Part shown: positions 1-8,467 of the stretch, in pieces
Numbering within the stretch: the first letter of the stretch is position 1
How the letters are laid out: the number at the start of each line of letters is the position of its first letter
DNA from: Sphingobacterium litopenaei
GTDB taxonomy: Bacteria; Bacteroidota; Bacteroidia; Sphingobacteriales; Sphingobacteriaceae
Assembly: GCF_014692495.1 (NCBI RefSeq)
Contig: NZ_JACOIJ010000001.1
Coordinates: forward strand, 222,780 to 286,779
DNA: 64,000 bases
Reading direction: 5' to 3'
The notes under the pieces: model-generated
What the model was told of the DNA's origin: nothing
Seen by the model: the letters and a program-made list of their open reading frames with translations, nothing else
Databases searched by the model: none
Position numbers and translations under genes: made by a program

Positions 1-2
1 CC

Positions 3-848
3 ATCTCTAATTGGCTTGATCGATTAATCATTGAACGCTTGGAATCAAAAATGGTAATGGTTAATTCGTGGGCAAAAGTCACGAGCTATGAATGGCAAAA
101 AGTTCAATTGATTGCATTAGCAAGAGCTTTTGGGATGAAAGTCAATAATGAAGCTTTCGAGAAGTTAATGACGCAAATGAATATCAACCTGTTTTATAAA
201 TACGCGGATGATCCATTAAAATTAGAAGCTTTATTATTTGGTTGTGCAGGATTTTTAACGGGGAAAAATTACCAAGAGGATTATTTTACCGAGTTAAAAG
301 AGGAGTATGAATATTTGAATCATTTACATGGCTTTCGAGGCTTGTCGTCTATCGAATGGAAGTTTTTGCGAATGCGCCCTTATAATTTTCCAACTTTTCG
401 TTTGGCGCAGTTTAGTGGTTTGCTTCATAAACGAGTACAGTGGTTTGAATTTTTGCAGGTAGAGAGTTTGGAAGTTTTAAAAGAAGATTTAAACGGTATC
501 CAAACTTCTTCATATTGGAAGAATCATTTTCACTTCCACAAATTATCCAAAGATCATAATACTACCCTCACTCGGGATTTTATAGATCATATAATTTTAA
601 ATGCTTTTGTGCCAGTATTATTCTCATATGGCAGATATGTTGGGAACCAAGGCTTACAGCAAAAAGCTTTAGACTGGTTACAAGTTTTGCCTGTAGAAAA
701 GAACACTATAGTAAAATCATATCAAACACAAGGTATTTGTGCTAAGACCGCTGGAGAATCTCAGGCTTTGATTCATCTGTACAAACAATATTGTACAACT
801 AAAAGATGTTTAGATTGTGCTATTGGTTACGCTTTATTGAGCCGTTAA
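3..848 (+). CDS. DUF2851 family protein, C-terminal part
   Basis: The reading frame is open to the left edge of the window, so this is the C-terminal part (about 281 codons) of a larger gene; DUF2851 proteins are usually a little over 400 residues. The aromatic-rich body (FRLAQFSGLLHK region) and the cysteine-containing C-terminal tail with C-x4-CLDCAIG are characteristic of this Bacteroidota family. The function is unknown. A TTG at position 39 is in frame but is unlikely to be the real start because coding sequence continues upstream of it. The stop codon abuts the stop of the convergent ankyrin gene with no gap, so no terminator lies between them. Confidence 0.8.
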   Translation: MSNWLDRLIIERLESKMVMVNSWAKVTSYEWQKVQLIALARAFGMKVNNEAFEKLMTQMNINLFYKYADDPLKLEALLFGCAGFLTGKNYQEDYFTELKEEYEYLNHLHGFRGLSSIEWKFLRMRPYNFPTFRLAQFSGLLHKRVQWFEFLQVESLEVLKEDLNGIQTSSYWKNHFHFHKLSKDHNTTLTRDFIDHIILNAFVPVLFSYGRYVGNQGLQQKALDWLQVLPVEKNTIVKSYQTQGICAKTAGESQALIHLYKQYCTTKRCLDCAIGYALLSR

Positions 849-1502
849 TTAGTTTAATTGTAGAATTTCTGCAATTTCTCTGAATCCTTTTTTATCGGCT
901 AGATCGGAAGCAGATTCGCCTGTATCTGTGAGAATGGAAATATCGGCACCTTCTTCTAATAGGATTATTATTAAATCAATGTTTCCATGTTGGGCCGCGA
1001 AATGTAAGGGTGTAAACCCTCCATGTTGTCTTATATTTACTTCAGCTCCTGCTTCAATTAACATTTTACTGATGTTACTATTATTATTGCTTAGTGCTGC
1101 ATGTAATGGATAAACTTGATAACCATTTTGAGAAGGAATATTAGGATCCGCTTTGTGAGCTAATAATAAGCGAACAATATCCTCTTTATTGAAATGACTA
1201 GCTATACCCAATGGAGTGAATCCATGGGTAGAGAATTCTTCAATTATATCATTTTTGTGTTCTAGCATCATTTGCACATGTTGCAATAACCCAGCCGCGC
1301 AAGCTTCATGGATGGTGATACTGTTGGTGTATTTGAGAATAACTTGAATAATCTGAGGTTTATTATAGTAACAAGCTAGGAGTAAAGGTGAAATATCATG
1401 ACTTGTTTTTTGCTTGAGCAAAGAGGCATCACTTCTTAATAAATGCTCTAAGTCCAAATGATTTCCAGTCTCAATGTATTGTTCTAGATTCGTAATCCCC
1501 AT
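849..1502 (-). CDS. Ankyrin repeat protein
   Basis: 217 residues made almost wholly of ankyrin repeats: several units with the G-x-TPL-x-A/H-x-A and A-x5-I-x-x-LL patterns are visible, for example near residues 93-118, 126-156 and 160-190. No signal peptide or membrane segment is seen, so it is probably a cytoplasmic protein-interaction module. It is convergent with the DUF2851 gene and the two stop codons are adjacent. The ATG at 1500-1502 is the natural start. The binding partner cannot be told from sequence. Confidence 0.85.
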   Translation of the reverse strand: MGITNLEQYIETGNHLDLEHLLRSDASLLKQKTSHDISPLLLACYYNKPQIIQVILKYTNSITIHEACAAGLLQHVQMMLEHKNDIIEEFSTHGFTPLGIASHFNKEDIVRLLLAHKADPNIPSQNGYQVYPLHAALSNNNSNISKMLIEAGAEVNIRQHGGFTPLHFAAQHGNIDLIIILLEEGADISILTDTGESASDLADKKGFREIAEILQLN

Positions 1503-1762
1503 AATTTCTAGTGTTTATCCTTCGAAGTAAACAAAAATATTCAAATTAATGGAACACTTAGGGTAAAAAAAATCGACTTCGTTAATAAAAGATTTACTAT
1601 TTAAATTTTGAAGAAATAAAATAAATAATAAGTATTGAAAAGTTATGCAATCGGTTGCGTAAAGTGATGTTTTTTTGTAGTATTATAACTAAAAATACAT
1701 ATGTAATTTGTATTAATTAATACTTTTCCCTTATAGTTAACAGAACCTTTGTTACTTTTGTA

Positions 1763-1833
1763 ATGCCCTCCCCAAGGGCATGTTTTTCATAGGTAGATGT
1801 AGGGGTCGAATATTTCTTATTCGACCCTTTTTT
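1763..1833 (+). ncRNA. Candidate short structured RNA or attenuated leader of ubiX
   Basis: Two consecutive perfect hairpins follow a TACTTTTG -7-like box at 1753-1760. The first pairs ATGCCCT (1763-1769) with AGGGCAT (1775-1781); the second is a 10-bp stem ending in six T. A transcript from this box would be about 70 nt and would end only 19 bases before the ubiX start. It is either a small RNA or a leader that attenuates ubiX. I do not recognise a known RNA family, so this is an inference from structure alone. Confidence 0.35.
1803..1833 (+). terminator. Rho-independent terminator-like hairpin before ubiX
   Basis: GGGTCGAATA (1803-1812) pairs perfectly with TATTCGACCC (1818-1827) around a 5-base loop, followed by six T. 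It has all the hallmarks of an intrinsic terminator, yet it sits immediately upstream of the ubiX start codon, which suggests attenuation or the end of a short upstream RNA. Confidence 0.65.
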
Positions 1834-1851
1834 ATTTAGCTTTGTTTTTAT

Positions 1852-2421
1852 ATGAATAAAAGGAAGATAATTGTAGCTATAACGGGCGCTTCAGGCTCTA
1901 TTTATGCCAAAGTACTTTTGGATAAATTGACAACAATAGGAAGCGAGCAGATAGCTGACGTAGGTGTGGTAATGTCCGATAATGCTAAAGATGTATGGAA
2001 ATATGAGTTGGGCAATGAGTCTTATAAAGATTATGCTTTTCCATTTTATTCAAAAAATGATTTTATGGCTCCCTTTGCTTCTGGATCGGCACAATATGAT
2101 AGCATGATTGTATGTCCTTGTTCTATGGGTACATTAGCACGTATTGCGACAGGCACTTCTTCTGATTTGACTACACGAGCTGCAGATGTTGTTTTGAAAG
2201 AGCGACGCAAGCTGATTTTGGTTACGCGCGAAACGCCTTTAAATTTAATTCACATCAATAACATGGCTACTGTTACACAGGCCGGAGGGATTATTTGTCC
2301 TGCCTCACCCTCATTTTATAGTTTGCCTCAATCCATGGAGGATATAGCTTCAACTGTAGTAGACCGTGTGTTATCATTATTGGATTTGAAAATAGATATG
2401 TATCGTTGGGGAGAGAAATAA
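1852..2421 (+). CDS. ubiX: Flavin prenyltransferase UbiX
   Basis: 189 residues, the usual length of UbiX/Pad1. The enzyme joins dimethylallyl phosphate to FMN to make prenylated FMN, the cofactor of UbiD-type decarboxylases (ubiquinone/menaquinone or aromatic acid metabolism). The N-terminal nucleotide-binding motif GASGSIYA (residues 12-19), the CPCSMGTLARIATG segment and the RETPLN motif are all present, as expected for an active enzyme. A flavin-binding Rossmann-like fold in the cytoplasm is expected. No UbiD partner is encoded in the window. The start is at 1852, just after a terminator-like hairpin, so expression may depend on readthrough. Confidence 0.9.
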   Translation: MNKRKIIVAITGASGSIYAKVLLDKLTTIGSEQIADVGVVMSDNAKDVWKYELGNESYKDYAFPFYSKNDFMAPFASGSAQYDSMIVCPCSMGTLARIATGTSSDLTTRAADVVLKERRKLILVTRETPLNLIHINNMATVTQAGGIICPASPSFYSLPQSMEDIASTVVDRVLSLLDLKIDMYRWGEK

Positions 2422-2613
2422 CGATTAGCGATTAAAATCCTTTCTCTTGTAAAAGCATTTTGTGTACATTTGTCTTTTGATGAAAAAACACAAAAATATT
2501 GTCTATTTATGGAGCAACCTATGTGCGCATTTTATGGACTTTGTATATTATAGCTTGTGTTTTCCCCAACAAATAAAATTTCAAACCCCAATTTTTTTCA
2601 AGATTTAATATCC

Positions 2614-3879
2614 ATGAGTACATTCTTAATTACTTCTGCTAAATTGATTTCACCAGGTCATGCTTTAAATGGTCAACAAGTCGATATTTTAATAAAAGAT
2701 GGAGTAATTGCAGACATAGCGGATCAATTAAAGGTTTCAGATAATATTCAAACTATAAATGCTGTTGGTTCAGTTGTAAGTGCAGGATTCTTCGATTTAA
2801 ATGTAAATATCGGTGAGCCTGGTTACGAAACTAAAGAAGATATTAGTACAGGTACTGCGGCTGCAGCGGCAGGTGGTTTTACGGGAATAGCTGTACATCC
2901 AAATACAAACCCTTCTATTCAAAGCAGAGCGGAAGTTTCTTTGGTAGTGAATGCCGCAAAGGGAAATTTAGTAGATGTTCATCCAATTGGCGCGATTTCC
3001 AAAAAGCGTGAAGGCAATGAGTTGGCTGAATTGTACGACATGAAAATAAATGGTGCTATTGCTTTTTGTGATGGTACGCGCAGTGTACAACAAGCGGGAT
3101 TGATGGGCAGAGCATTGTTATATTCAAAAGGCTTTAATGGTTTGATTATTTCTTTCGCTCAGGATGAATCTGTGGCAGGAGGAAATCAAATGAATGAAGG
3201 TGTGATGAGCACTTATTTGGGTATGAAAGGTATTCCAAATCTAGCGGAAGCTTTAATGGTTTCTCGTGATTTATACTTAGCAGAATACAACGAAGCTCCT
3301 ATTCACTTCACGACTATTTCTACAGCTGAATCCGTAGAATTAATCAAGAAAGCTAAAGCAAAAGGCTTAAAAGTGACTTGTGATGTGGCTGCACATAATC
3401 TTGTTTTTACAGATGATGATGTAATAGGATTTGATTCCAATTACAAAGTAAGTCCTCCTTTACGCACCAAAAATGACGTAAAAGCGTTGTTAAAGGGATT
3501 GAAAGAAGGAGTTATCGATGCGGTAGTCTCTCAACATACTCCTCAGGAAATAGAATTTAAAGCTGTAGAATTCCATATTGCAAAAAATGGCATCACGGGC
3601 TTGCAAACGGTAATACCTTTGTTGGTAAAAGCTGGTTTGTCAGATGAACAAATTGTTGATAAATTAGTAATTGGTTCACGCAATGTGGTAGGTTTGGAAT
3701 TACCAACTATCGAAAAAGGTGCTAAAGCGAATTTGGTAGTATTTGATAGTAAAGAGAAATGGACTTTTGATGAAAAGTCAAATAAATCAAAAGGCAAAAA
3801 TAATCCATTATTCGGATCTGAATTAGTGGGTAAAGTTAAATTGGTTGCGAATAACAATCAATTAATTATAAATAATTAA
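2614..3879 (+). CDS. Dihydroorotase-like protein lacking metal ligands
   Basis: About 421 residues from the ATG at 2614 (an upstream GTG at 2557 only adds unrelated residues). It has the amidohydrolase/dihydroorotase fold signatures: D-x-N-x-N-x-GEPG near residues 61-70, KEDISTGTAAAAAGGFT, MSTYLGMKG and GLQTVIPLL. The zinc-binding HxH of true dihydroorotase is N63-V-N65, and the usual DHAPH motif is Q307-HTPQ. The third-strand histidine is also altered (IHFTTIS). By family knowledge this should abolish hydrolysis, so it is probably a non-catalytic homolog like the PyrC' subunit of some aspartate transcarbamoylases. It heads a rightward gene run. Confidence 0.85.
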   Translation: MSTFLITSAKLISPGHALNGQQVDILIKDGVIADIADQLKVSDNIQTINAVGSVVSAGFFDLNVNIGEPGYETKEDISTGTAAAAAGGFTGIAVHPNTNPSIQSRAEVSLVVNAAKGNLVDVHPIGAISKKREGNELAELYDMKINGAIAFCDGTRSVQQAGLMGRALLYSKGFNGLIISFAQDESVAGGNQMNEGVMSTYLGMKGIPNLAEALMVSRDLYLAEYNEAPIHFTTISTAESVELIKKAKAKGLKVTCDVAAHNLVFTDDDVIGFDSNYKVSPPLRTKNDVKALLKGLKEGVIDAVVSQHTPQEIEFKAVEFHIAKNGITGLQTVIPLLVKAGLSDEQIVDKLVIGSRNVVGLELPTIEKGAKANLVVFDSKEKWTFDEKSNKSKGKNNPLFGSELVGKVKLVANNNQLIINN

Positions 3880-3883
3880 TACT

Positions 3884-4552
3884 ATGGACAAAAAAGTACA
3901 AAATGCGTTAGAAGCAGGTATTGCTTCTTATGCATCTATCGAAAATATTGAAAGTGGTGAATTTCTTTCGGCATCAAAAAATGCGTTTCAATTAAGTGCT
4001 CCTTTTATGGAGAAAGTGGATGCTTTAGATGCGGTTTTTGATGATTTTCAGACCTTTGAAGAGTTAAGAGAGCTAGCTTTTGATTTGTTGATGATTAATT
4101 TCTTCGCAGAAGACGTTCAAAAATTGGAAGAAGATTATTTGGATTCGGAAGAATGGGAGCAAATCGAAGAAGATACTTTGGATCGTGGAACAGAATTGTT
4201 GAATATCTTTTTGTATTTGAAAGAATGTGCTGACGATGAAATTGAAGCAGATTTGGATGATTATCTAAAAGAATTCTTATTGGTAGAAGAAGATGAGTTT
4301 CAAGATGAGCACCGTATCTATGAAAAAGTGATTGCTAATCAAATTTTGGTAGAATCCGATTATTCTGAAATCGCGAAAGTAGCAAAAACTGTAGGTCCTA
4401 TGGAAGAATTGTACGAATTGTTTAATCCTATCGTTTCTTTCTTCTACGAGCCAAATCCTACCTCAAAACAACTAGATGAGTTCTCTGCGCATGCAGCTAA
4501 TAAAGCGTATGAAACAGCTATTTATCAAGTTATCGTTAATTTTAACAAATAA
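3884..4552 (+). CDS. Conserved acidic hypothetical protein
   Basis: 222 residues, strongly acidic in the middle (runs rich in E and D around residues 80-135), with no signal peptide or membrane helix, so likely soluble and helical. It starts 4 bases after the dihydroorotase-like gene and ends 3 bases before the DUF4199 gene, so the three are surely cotranscribed. I do not recognise a domain. Its position suggests a function tied to the pseudo-dihydroorotase or the membrane proteins downstream, but that is only context. Confidence 0.75.
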   Translation: MDKKVQNALEAGIASYASIENIESGEFLSASKNAFQLSAPFMEKVDALDAVFDDFQTFEELRELAFDLLMINFFAEDVQKLEEDYLDSEEWEQIEEDTLDRGTELLNIFLYLKECADDEIEADLDDYLKEFLLVEEDEFQDEHRIYEKVIANQILVESDYSEIAKVAKTVGPMEELYELFNPIVSFFYEPNPTSKQLDEFSAHAANKAYETAIYQVIVNFNK

Positions 4553-4555
4553 ATT

Positions 4556-5161
4556 ATGGCTGAAGAAAAGTTCGCTGAAGCAGGTTTTGATGCTACTTAT
4601 AACAAAAAAGAAAGTATCAAATATGGCTTAATCCTTGGCTTAATATCCTTAGTGTTAGGAATTGTAGTTTTGAATATTAGCAAAAGTATTCAAACTTTTT
4701 GGCTATTAACAGGCTTGTCATATGCTATTAATACCATTTTATATATGGTCATTGCGCTGGTGTTTGCTTACATCTTACGTAAAAAGAATGGAGGTTTTTG
4801 GAACTTTTCGATTGCACTGAAATCAACTTTTTTGATGTTGTTGATTTCTACTGTGCTTGCGACAGTATTCACTATGATTTATGTGCATACTATCAATCCT
4901 GGTTTACAAGAAGAGGTATTGCGCAATACGATTAATGTTACTATCGAGCAATTGGAAAGTAGTGGTGCTCCTGACGATGTAATCGATTCGAGAGTGGCTA
5001 CCTTAGAAGAACAAATGAACTCTTTAGGGCAGCTTACATTAAAAGATACTTTCAGAAGTCTGATGATTTCTATCCTAATGCAATTTATCTTTTCTTTAAT
5101 CTTAGCTGCTATTACGCGCAATGAGAAACTTTCTCAATCTAAGCCCACAAACTTTAATTAA
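4556..5161 (+). CDS. DUF4199 family membrane protein
   Basis: 201 residues with four hydrophobic segments (about 24-44, 50-75, 88-113 and 163-188) and a charged loop between the third and fourth that carries a predicted helix. This topology and the leading KYGLILGLISL segment fit DUF4199, a Bacteroidota inner-membrane family of unknown function. It lies between the acidic protein and two glycosyltransferases in a tight operon, which is a recurrent arrangement as far as I recall and hints at envelope glycan metabolism. Confidence 0.8.
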   Translation: MAEEKFAEAGFDATYNKKESIKYGLILGLISLVLGIVVLNISKSIQTFWLLTGLSYAINTILYMVIALVFAYILRKKNGGFWNFSIALKSTFLMLLISTVLATVFTMIYVHTINPGLQEEVLRNTINVTIEQLESSGAPDDVIDSRVATLEEQMNSLGQLTLKDTFRSLMISILMQFIFSLILAAITRNEKLSQSKPTNFN

Positions 5162-5185
5162 TCATACGAAATAAGTACGATAAAA

Positions 5186-6136
5186 ATGGATATATCTGTT
5201 GTAGTGCCTTTGTATAACGAAGAAGAATCTTTACCCGAATTAACGGATTGGATTCGTCGCGTAATGCTTGCAAACAATTTTTCTTACGAAATTATTTTGG
5301 TGGATGATGGGAGTAAGGATAATTCGTGGAAAGTTATCTTGGATTTGAAGAAATCGCATGAGCAGATTTCTGGTATCAAGTTCAGAAGAAATTATGGTAA
5401 GTCTGCAGCATTGAATGTAGGTTTCGCGGCCACTCAAGGTGATGTAGTTATCACCATGGATGCGGATTTACAAGATAGTCCGGATGAAATTCCAGAGTTG
5501 TACGATAGAATCATGAATCAAGGAGCAGATTTAGTTTCCGGGTGGAAGCAAAAACGCTATGACCCATTGACCAAAACTATTCCGACCAAATTATTCAATT
5601 CGGTAACACGAAGTGTTTCAGGTATTCATAATTTGCACGATTTCAACTGCGGGTTGAAAGCTTACAAAAAAGATGTCGTAAAAAGTATTGAGGTATACGG
5701 CGAAATGCACCGATATATTCCTGTGATAGCGAAATGGGCTGGTTTTACGCATATTCAAGAGCAAGTAGTACAACATTATCCACGAAAATATGGTACGACA
5801 AAATTTGGTCCTGGGCGTTTCGTAAAAGGATTTTTAGACTTAATGTCTATATTCTTTGTCGGAAAGTTTGGGAAACGTCCTATGCACTTTTTCGGTCCTG
5901 TAGGTGTAGTAAGTTTCCTTATCGGTTTCTTTATTACTTTCTATTTGATTTGTGAGAAATTGATGAGTATCGCCAATGGTACGCCGTATCGCAATGTCAC
6001 AGATCAACCTTTATTCTATTTGTCTTTGTTAGCTATTATGATTGGTACGCAATTGTTCTTGACAGGATTTATTGCGGAGTTATTATCTCGTAATAGTTCA
6101 GAAAGAAACAAATACCATATTGAACGTGTCGTCTAA
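5186..6136 (+). CDS. Family 2 glycosyltransferase, DPM/GtrB-like
   Basis: 316 residues. A GT-A domain (residues 1-230) has VVPLYNEEESL at the N-terminus, the donor-site DDGSKD and the metal-binding DADLQD. Two C-terminal membrane helices follow (about 237-260 and 277-302), the layout of polyprenyl-phosphate glycosyltransferases such as GtrB and ArnC. It probably transfers a sugar from a nucleotide sugar to undecaprenyl phosphate at the inner face of the cytoplasmic membrane. The next glycosyltransferase begins 4 bases after its stop. The acceptor and sugar cannot be read from sequence. Confidence 0.88.
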   Translation: MDISVVVPLYNEEESLPELTDWIRRVMLANNFSYEIILVDDGSKDNSWKVILDLKKSHEQISGIKFRRNYGKSAALNVGFAATQGDVVITMDADLQDSPDEIPELYDRIMNQGADLVSGWKQKRYDPLTKTIPTKLFNSVTRSVSGIHNLHDFNCGLKAYKKDVVKSIEVYGEMHRYIPVIAKWAGFTHIQEQVVQHYPRKYGTTKFGPGRFVKGFLDLMSIFFVGKFGKRPMHFFGPVGVVSFLIGFFITFYLICEKLMSIANGTPYRNVTDQPLFYLSLLAIMIGTQLFLTGFIAELLSRNSSERNKYHIERVV

Positions 6137-6140
6137 TCCT

Positions 6141-7148
6141 ATGTTTTTCTCGATAATCATTCCATTGTACAATAGACCTGACGAAATCAAGGAGTTGCTA
6201 ACTACATTGTTGGCACAGACGTATACTTCGTTTGAGGTCATCGTGGTGGAGGATGGCTCGAGTAAACCTGCAGAATATATTGTTCAATCTTTTGCCAAAA
6301 AGTTGGATATTCATTATTACCAAAAAGTAAACGAAGGACAGGGTTTTGCGCGAAATTATGGTTTTGCTCATGCCAAAGGCGATTACTTTATTGTGTTTGA
6401 TTCGGATATTCTGGTGCCAAAAGACTATTTGCAAATAGTAAAAAATGCAATAGAACAAGAAAGTTGGGATGCTTTTGGAGGACCAGATGCTGCGCATGAA
6501 TCTTTTACTACTATTCAGAAAGCTATTAGTTATTCGATGACTAGTCCCTTTACTACAGGAGGTATTCGCGGTAATAAAACACATGTCGGTCAATTTCATC
6601 CACGTAGTTTCAACATGGGTATTTCCCGAAAGATTTTTGAAACGATAGGAGGCTATAAATTATCGCGTCGGTCGGAAGATATTGAATTTAGTATTCGAAT
6701 GATAAATTCGGGATATAAGGTCGGTTTAATACCTGAAGCGCACGTTTATCACAAGCGTAGAACGAGTTTTCCGCAATTCTATAAACAGACGAATGCTTTT
6801 GGAAAGGGGAGAATCGATATTTCTATCTTGTATCCTTCGGAATTAAAATTAGTGCACGCTTTACCGGCAATATTTACATTCGGAGTTATTACCTTAATAG
6901 TATTGAATATCATTAATTTTTCGATTTTTACGGATTTTAGACCGCTCGAGATTTTGGTGTATCTTGGTAATACATTTTTAGTGGTTTATACTGCATTATT
7001 ATTTTTACATGCATTGATTACGACGCGAAGTATTTCTGTTGCAGTCAATGGAATAATAGCTGCATATACGCAGTTATTTGCATACGGAACGGGGTTTATG
7101 ACAAATTATATAGATCGTATTTGGTTGCACAAAAATACATCCATGTAA
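6141..7148 (+). CDS. Family 2 glycosyltransferase with C-terminal membrane helices
   Basis: 335 residues from the ATG at 6141. The longer frame from a TTG at 6072 would overlap the preceding gene by 65 bases and precedes the conserved FFSIIIPLYNRPDEI start, so I reject it. The GT2 core has VVEDGSS, the metal-binding FDSDI and a GG-x-D loop region. About two-thirds along, RSEDIEFSIRM gives the typical ED acceptor motif. Two membrane segments close the protein (about 232-255 and 265-300). It probably works with the adjacent GT2 in envelope polysaccharide or glycolipid assembly. Confidence 0.87.
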   Translation: MFFSIIIPLYNRPDEIKELLTTLLAQTYTSFEVIVVEDGSSKPAEYIVQSFAKKLDIHYYQKVNEGQGFARNYGFAHAKGDYFIVFDSDILVPKDYLQIVKNAIEQESWDAFGGPDAAHESFTTIQKAISYSMTSPFTTGGIRGNKTHVGQFHPRSFNMGISRKIFETIGGYKLSRRSEDIEFSIRMINSGYKVGLIPEAHVYHKRRTSFPQFYKQTNAFGKGRIDISILYPSELKLVHALPAIFTFGVITLIVLNIINFSIFTDFRPLEILVYLGNTFLVVYTALLFLHALITTRSISVAVNGIIAAYTQLFAYGTGFMTNYIDRIWLHKNTSM

Positions 7149-7168
7149 TAGCACTAATAAAATGTATC

Positions 7169-7438
7169 GTGATTTCAATTACTCAATATAATTTAGATAA
7201 AATAGAGAATCTATTATTAGATTTGGGATACAAGGTTCGTTATGAAAAAGGAAATTTCAAAACGGGTGCTTGTGTGATTCAGAATACAAAAATGATTATT
7301 GTGAACAAATTCTCCAATTTGGAGATCAAAATCAATTCATTGATTTCTTTGTTGAGAGAATTTGAGGTTTCTAAAGAAGATTTGGATGAAAAGCAATGGA
7401 CATTTTATAAAACATTAATCAAAAAACAAGAGGCATAG
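7169..7438 (+). CDS. Small conserved hypothetical protein
   Basis: About 89 residues. No ATG is available in this frame at the right place; the GTG at 7169 gives a protein starting MISITQYNLDKIENLL, the most natural N-terminus, whereas the longer frame from 7121 overlaps the glycosyltransferase. The sequence is mixed alpha/beta, with no signal peptide and with a lysine-rich end. The stop is one base before the TTG start of the next gene, so it is cotranscribed and probably translationally coupled. Function not recognised. Confidence 0.6.
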   Translation: MISITQYNLDKIENLLLDLGYKVRYEKGNFKTGACVIQNTKMIIVNKFSNLEIKINSLISLLREFEVSKEDLDEKQWTFYKTLIKKQEA

Positions 7439-7439
7439 T

Positions 7440-8210
7440 TTGAAGATTCGATTTTTAGGTACCGGAACTTCACAAGGTGTACCTGTTATAGCTTGTGATT
7501 GCGAGGTTTGTACTTCGAAAGATGTACATGACAATCGCTTACGTTCGTCTATTTTAATTGAATTGGACAATGGCCGAAATATCGTTATTGACACTGGTCC
7601 AGACTTTCGTTATCAAATGTTGCGTGATGGCGTAAAACATCTGGATGCAATATTGATGACACATTCGCACAAAGATCATATAGCAGGGTTGGATGATGTA
7701 CGTGCATTTAATTACCAGCAACAGGAAGCTATTACTATTTATTCTAATACGGCAACTTTAGAAGCTTTGCAACGTGAGTTTTATTATGCTTTCTCTGCAA
7801 TAAAATATCCTGGTGTACCCCAACTGGAACTAAAGGAAATTCAGCCATTAGATAGTTTTACTATTTTAGAAACAGAAATTCTTCCTTTCGAAGTATTGCA
7901 TTACAAAATGCCTGTATTAGGGTTTAGAATAGGGAATTTCGCTTACATCACAGATGCTAAGACTGTTTCTGAAGAATCAAGATCTGCTTTGGAAGGAGTA
8001 GAAGTCTTAGTCGTGAATGCGTTGCAAGAATCCGCACACATTTCACATTTCACCTTAGGCGAAGCTTTGCAATTCATTGCAGATATTAATCCGAAAAAAG
8101 CCTACCTTACTCATATTAGTCACCGCTTTGGGACACATGAGTATATTCAATCCATTCTACCTGAAAATGTATTCCCTGCATACGACCAACTTTGTGTAGA
8201 GATAAAATAA
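7440..8210 (+). CDS. Metallo-beta-lactamase-fold phosphodiesterase, PhnP-like
   Basis: 256 residues. The MBL motif HSHKDH (H-x-H-x-D-H), the leading FLGTGTSQGVP and the cysteine-bearing C-D-C-x-x-C segment near residues 19-24 place it with PhnP/cyclic phosphate phosphodiesterase-like hydrolases, which bind two metals. Likely role: hydrolysis of a cyclic or phosphodiester nucleotide-type substrate in the cytoplasm. The start codon appears to be TTG at 7440, because the conserved MKIRFLGTGTSQG begins exactly there and lies one base after the previous stop. The exact substrate is unknown. Confidence 0.87.
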   Translation: MKIRFLGTGTSQGVPVIACDCEVCTSKDVHDNRLRSSILIELDNGRNIVIDTGPDFRYQMLRDGVKHLDAILMTHSHKDHIAGLDDVRAFNYQQQEAITIYSNTATLEALQREFYYAFSAIKYPGVPQLELKEIQPLDSFTILETEILPFEVLHYKMPVLGFRIGNFAYITDAKTVSEESRSALEGVEVLVVNALQESAHISHFTLGEALQFIADINPKKAYLTHISHRFGTHEYIQSILPENVFPAYDQLCVEIK

Positions 8211-8302
8211 GTTTATCGTTTTTCAAACCTTTTTTTTTCCTGATTGTTATACTCTAAAATAACATAATTTACACACTAAGTTCAATTATAAATTTTAGAA
8301 AT

Positions 8303-8455
8303 ATGGGAAATCTACTTTATTTAATCGCAGTAATATTAGTAATTATATGGGCGATTAGCTTTTTAGGAGGCTATGCAACAGGCGGAATTATTCATATCCT
8401 GTTGGTAATTGCAATCATTGTAGTTTTATTACGTGTAATACGAGGGAATGCTTAA
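8303..8455 (+). CDS. lmo0937-family small membrane protein
   Basis: A 50-residue ORF starting ATG at 8303 and ending TAA at 8453-8455. It encodes two hydrophobic stretches (about residues 3-21 and 28-43) joined by a GGYATGG turn and ending in RVIRGNA. This pattern matches the lmo0937/DUF5670 family of tiny membrane proteins common in Bacteroidota, often stress induced. It has its own 92-base upstream gap and stands apart from the operon to its left. Confidence 0.75.
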   Translation: MGNLLYLIAVILVIIWAISFLGGYATGGIIHILLVIAIIVVLLRVIRGNA

Positions 8456-8467
8456 GTAAGTTAAGCA

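Larger units (their letters stand above)
1503..1851. other. Intergenic region between ankyrin gene and ubiX
   Basis: This 349-base stretch holds no gene. Most of it is AT-rich. Its right part carries a -7-like box TACTTTTG at 1753-1760, a perfect 7-bp hairpin at 1763-1781 and a strong terminator-like hairpin at 1803-1827, described separately. No good -33 TTTG element is seen at the usual 19-21 bp spacing, so the promoter call is tentative. Confidence 0.6.

Noticed and set aside
928..1113. Plus-strand ORF opposite the ankyrin gene
   Set aside because: Antisense shadow of a repeat-rich gene; no domain or start signal.
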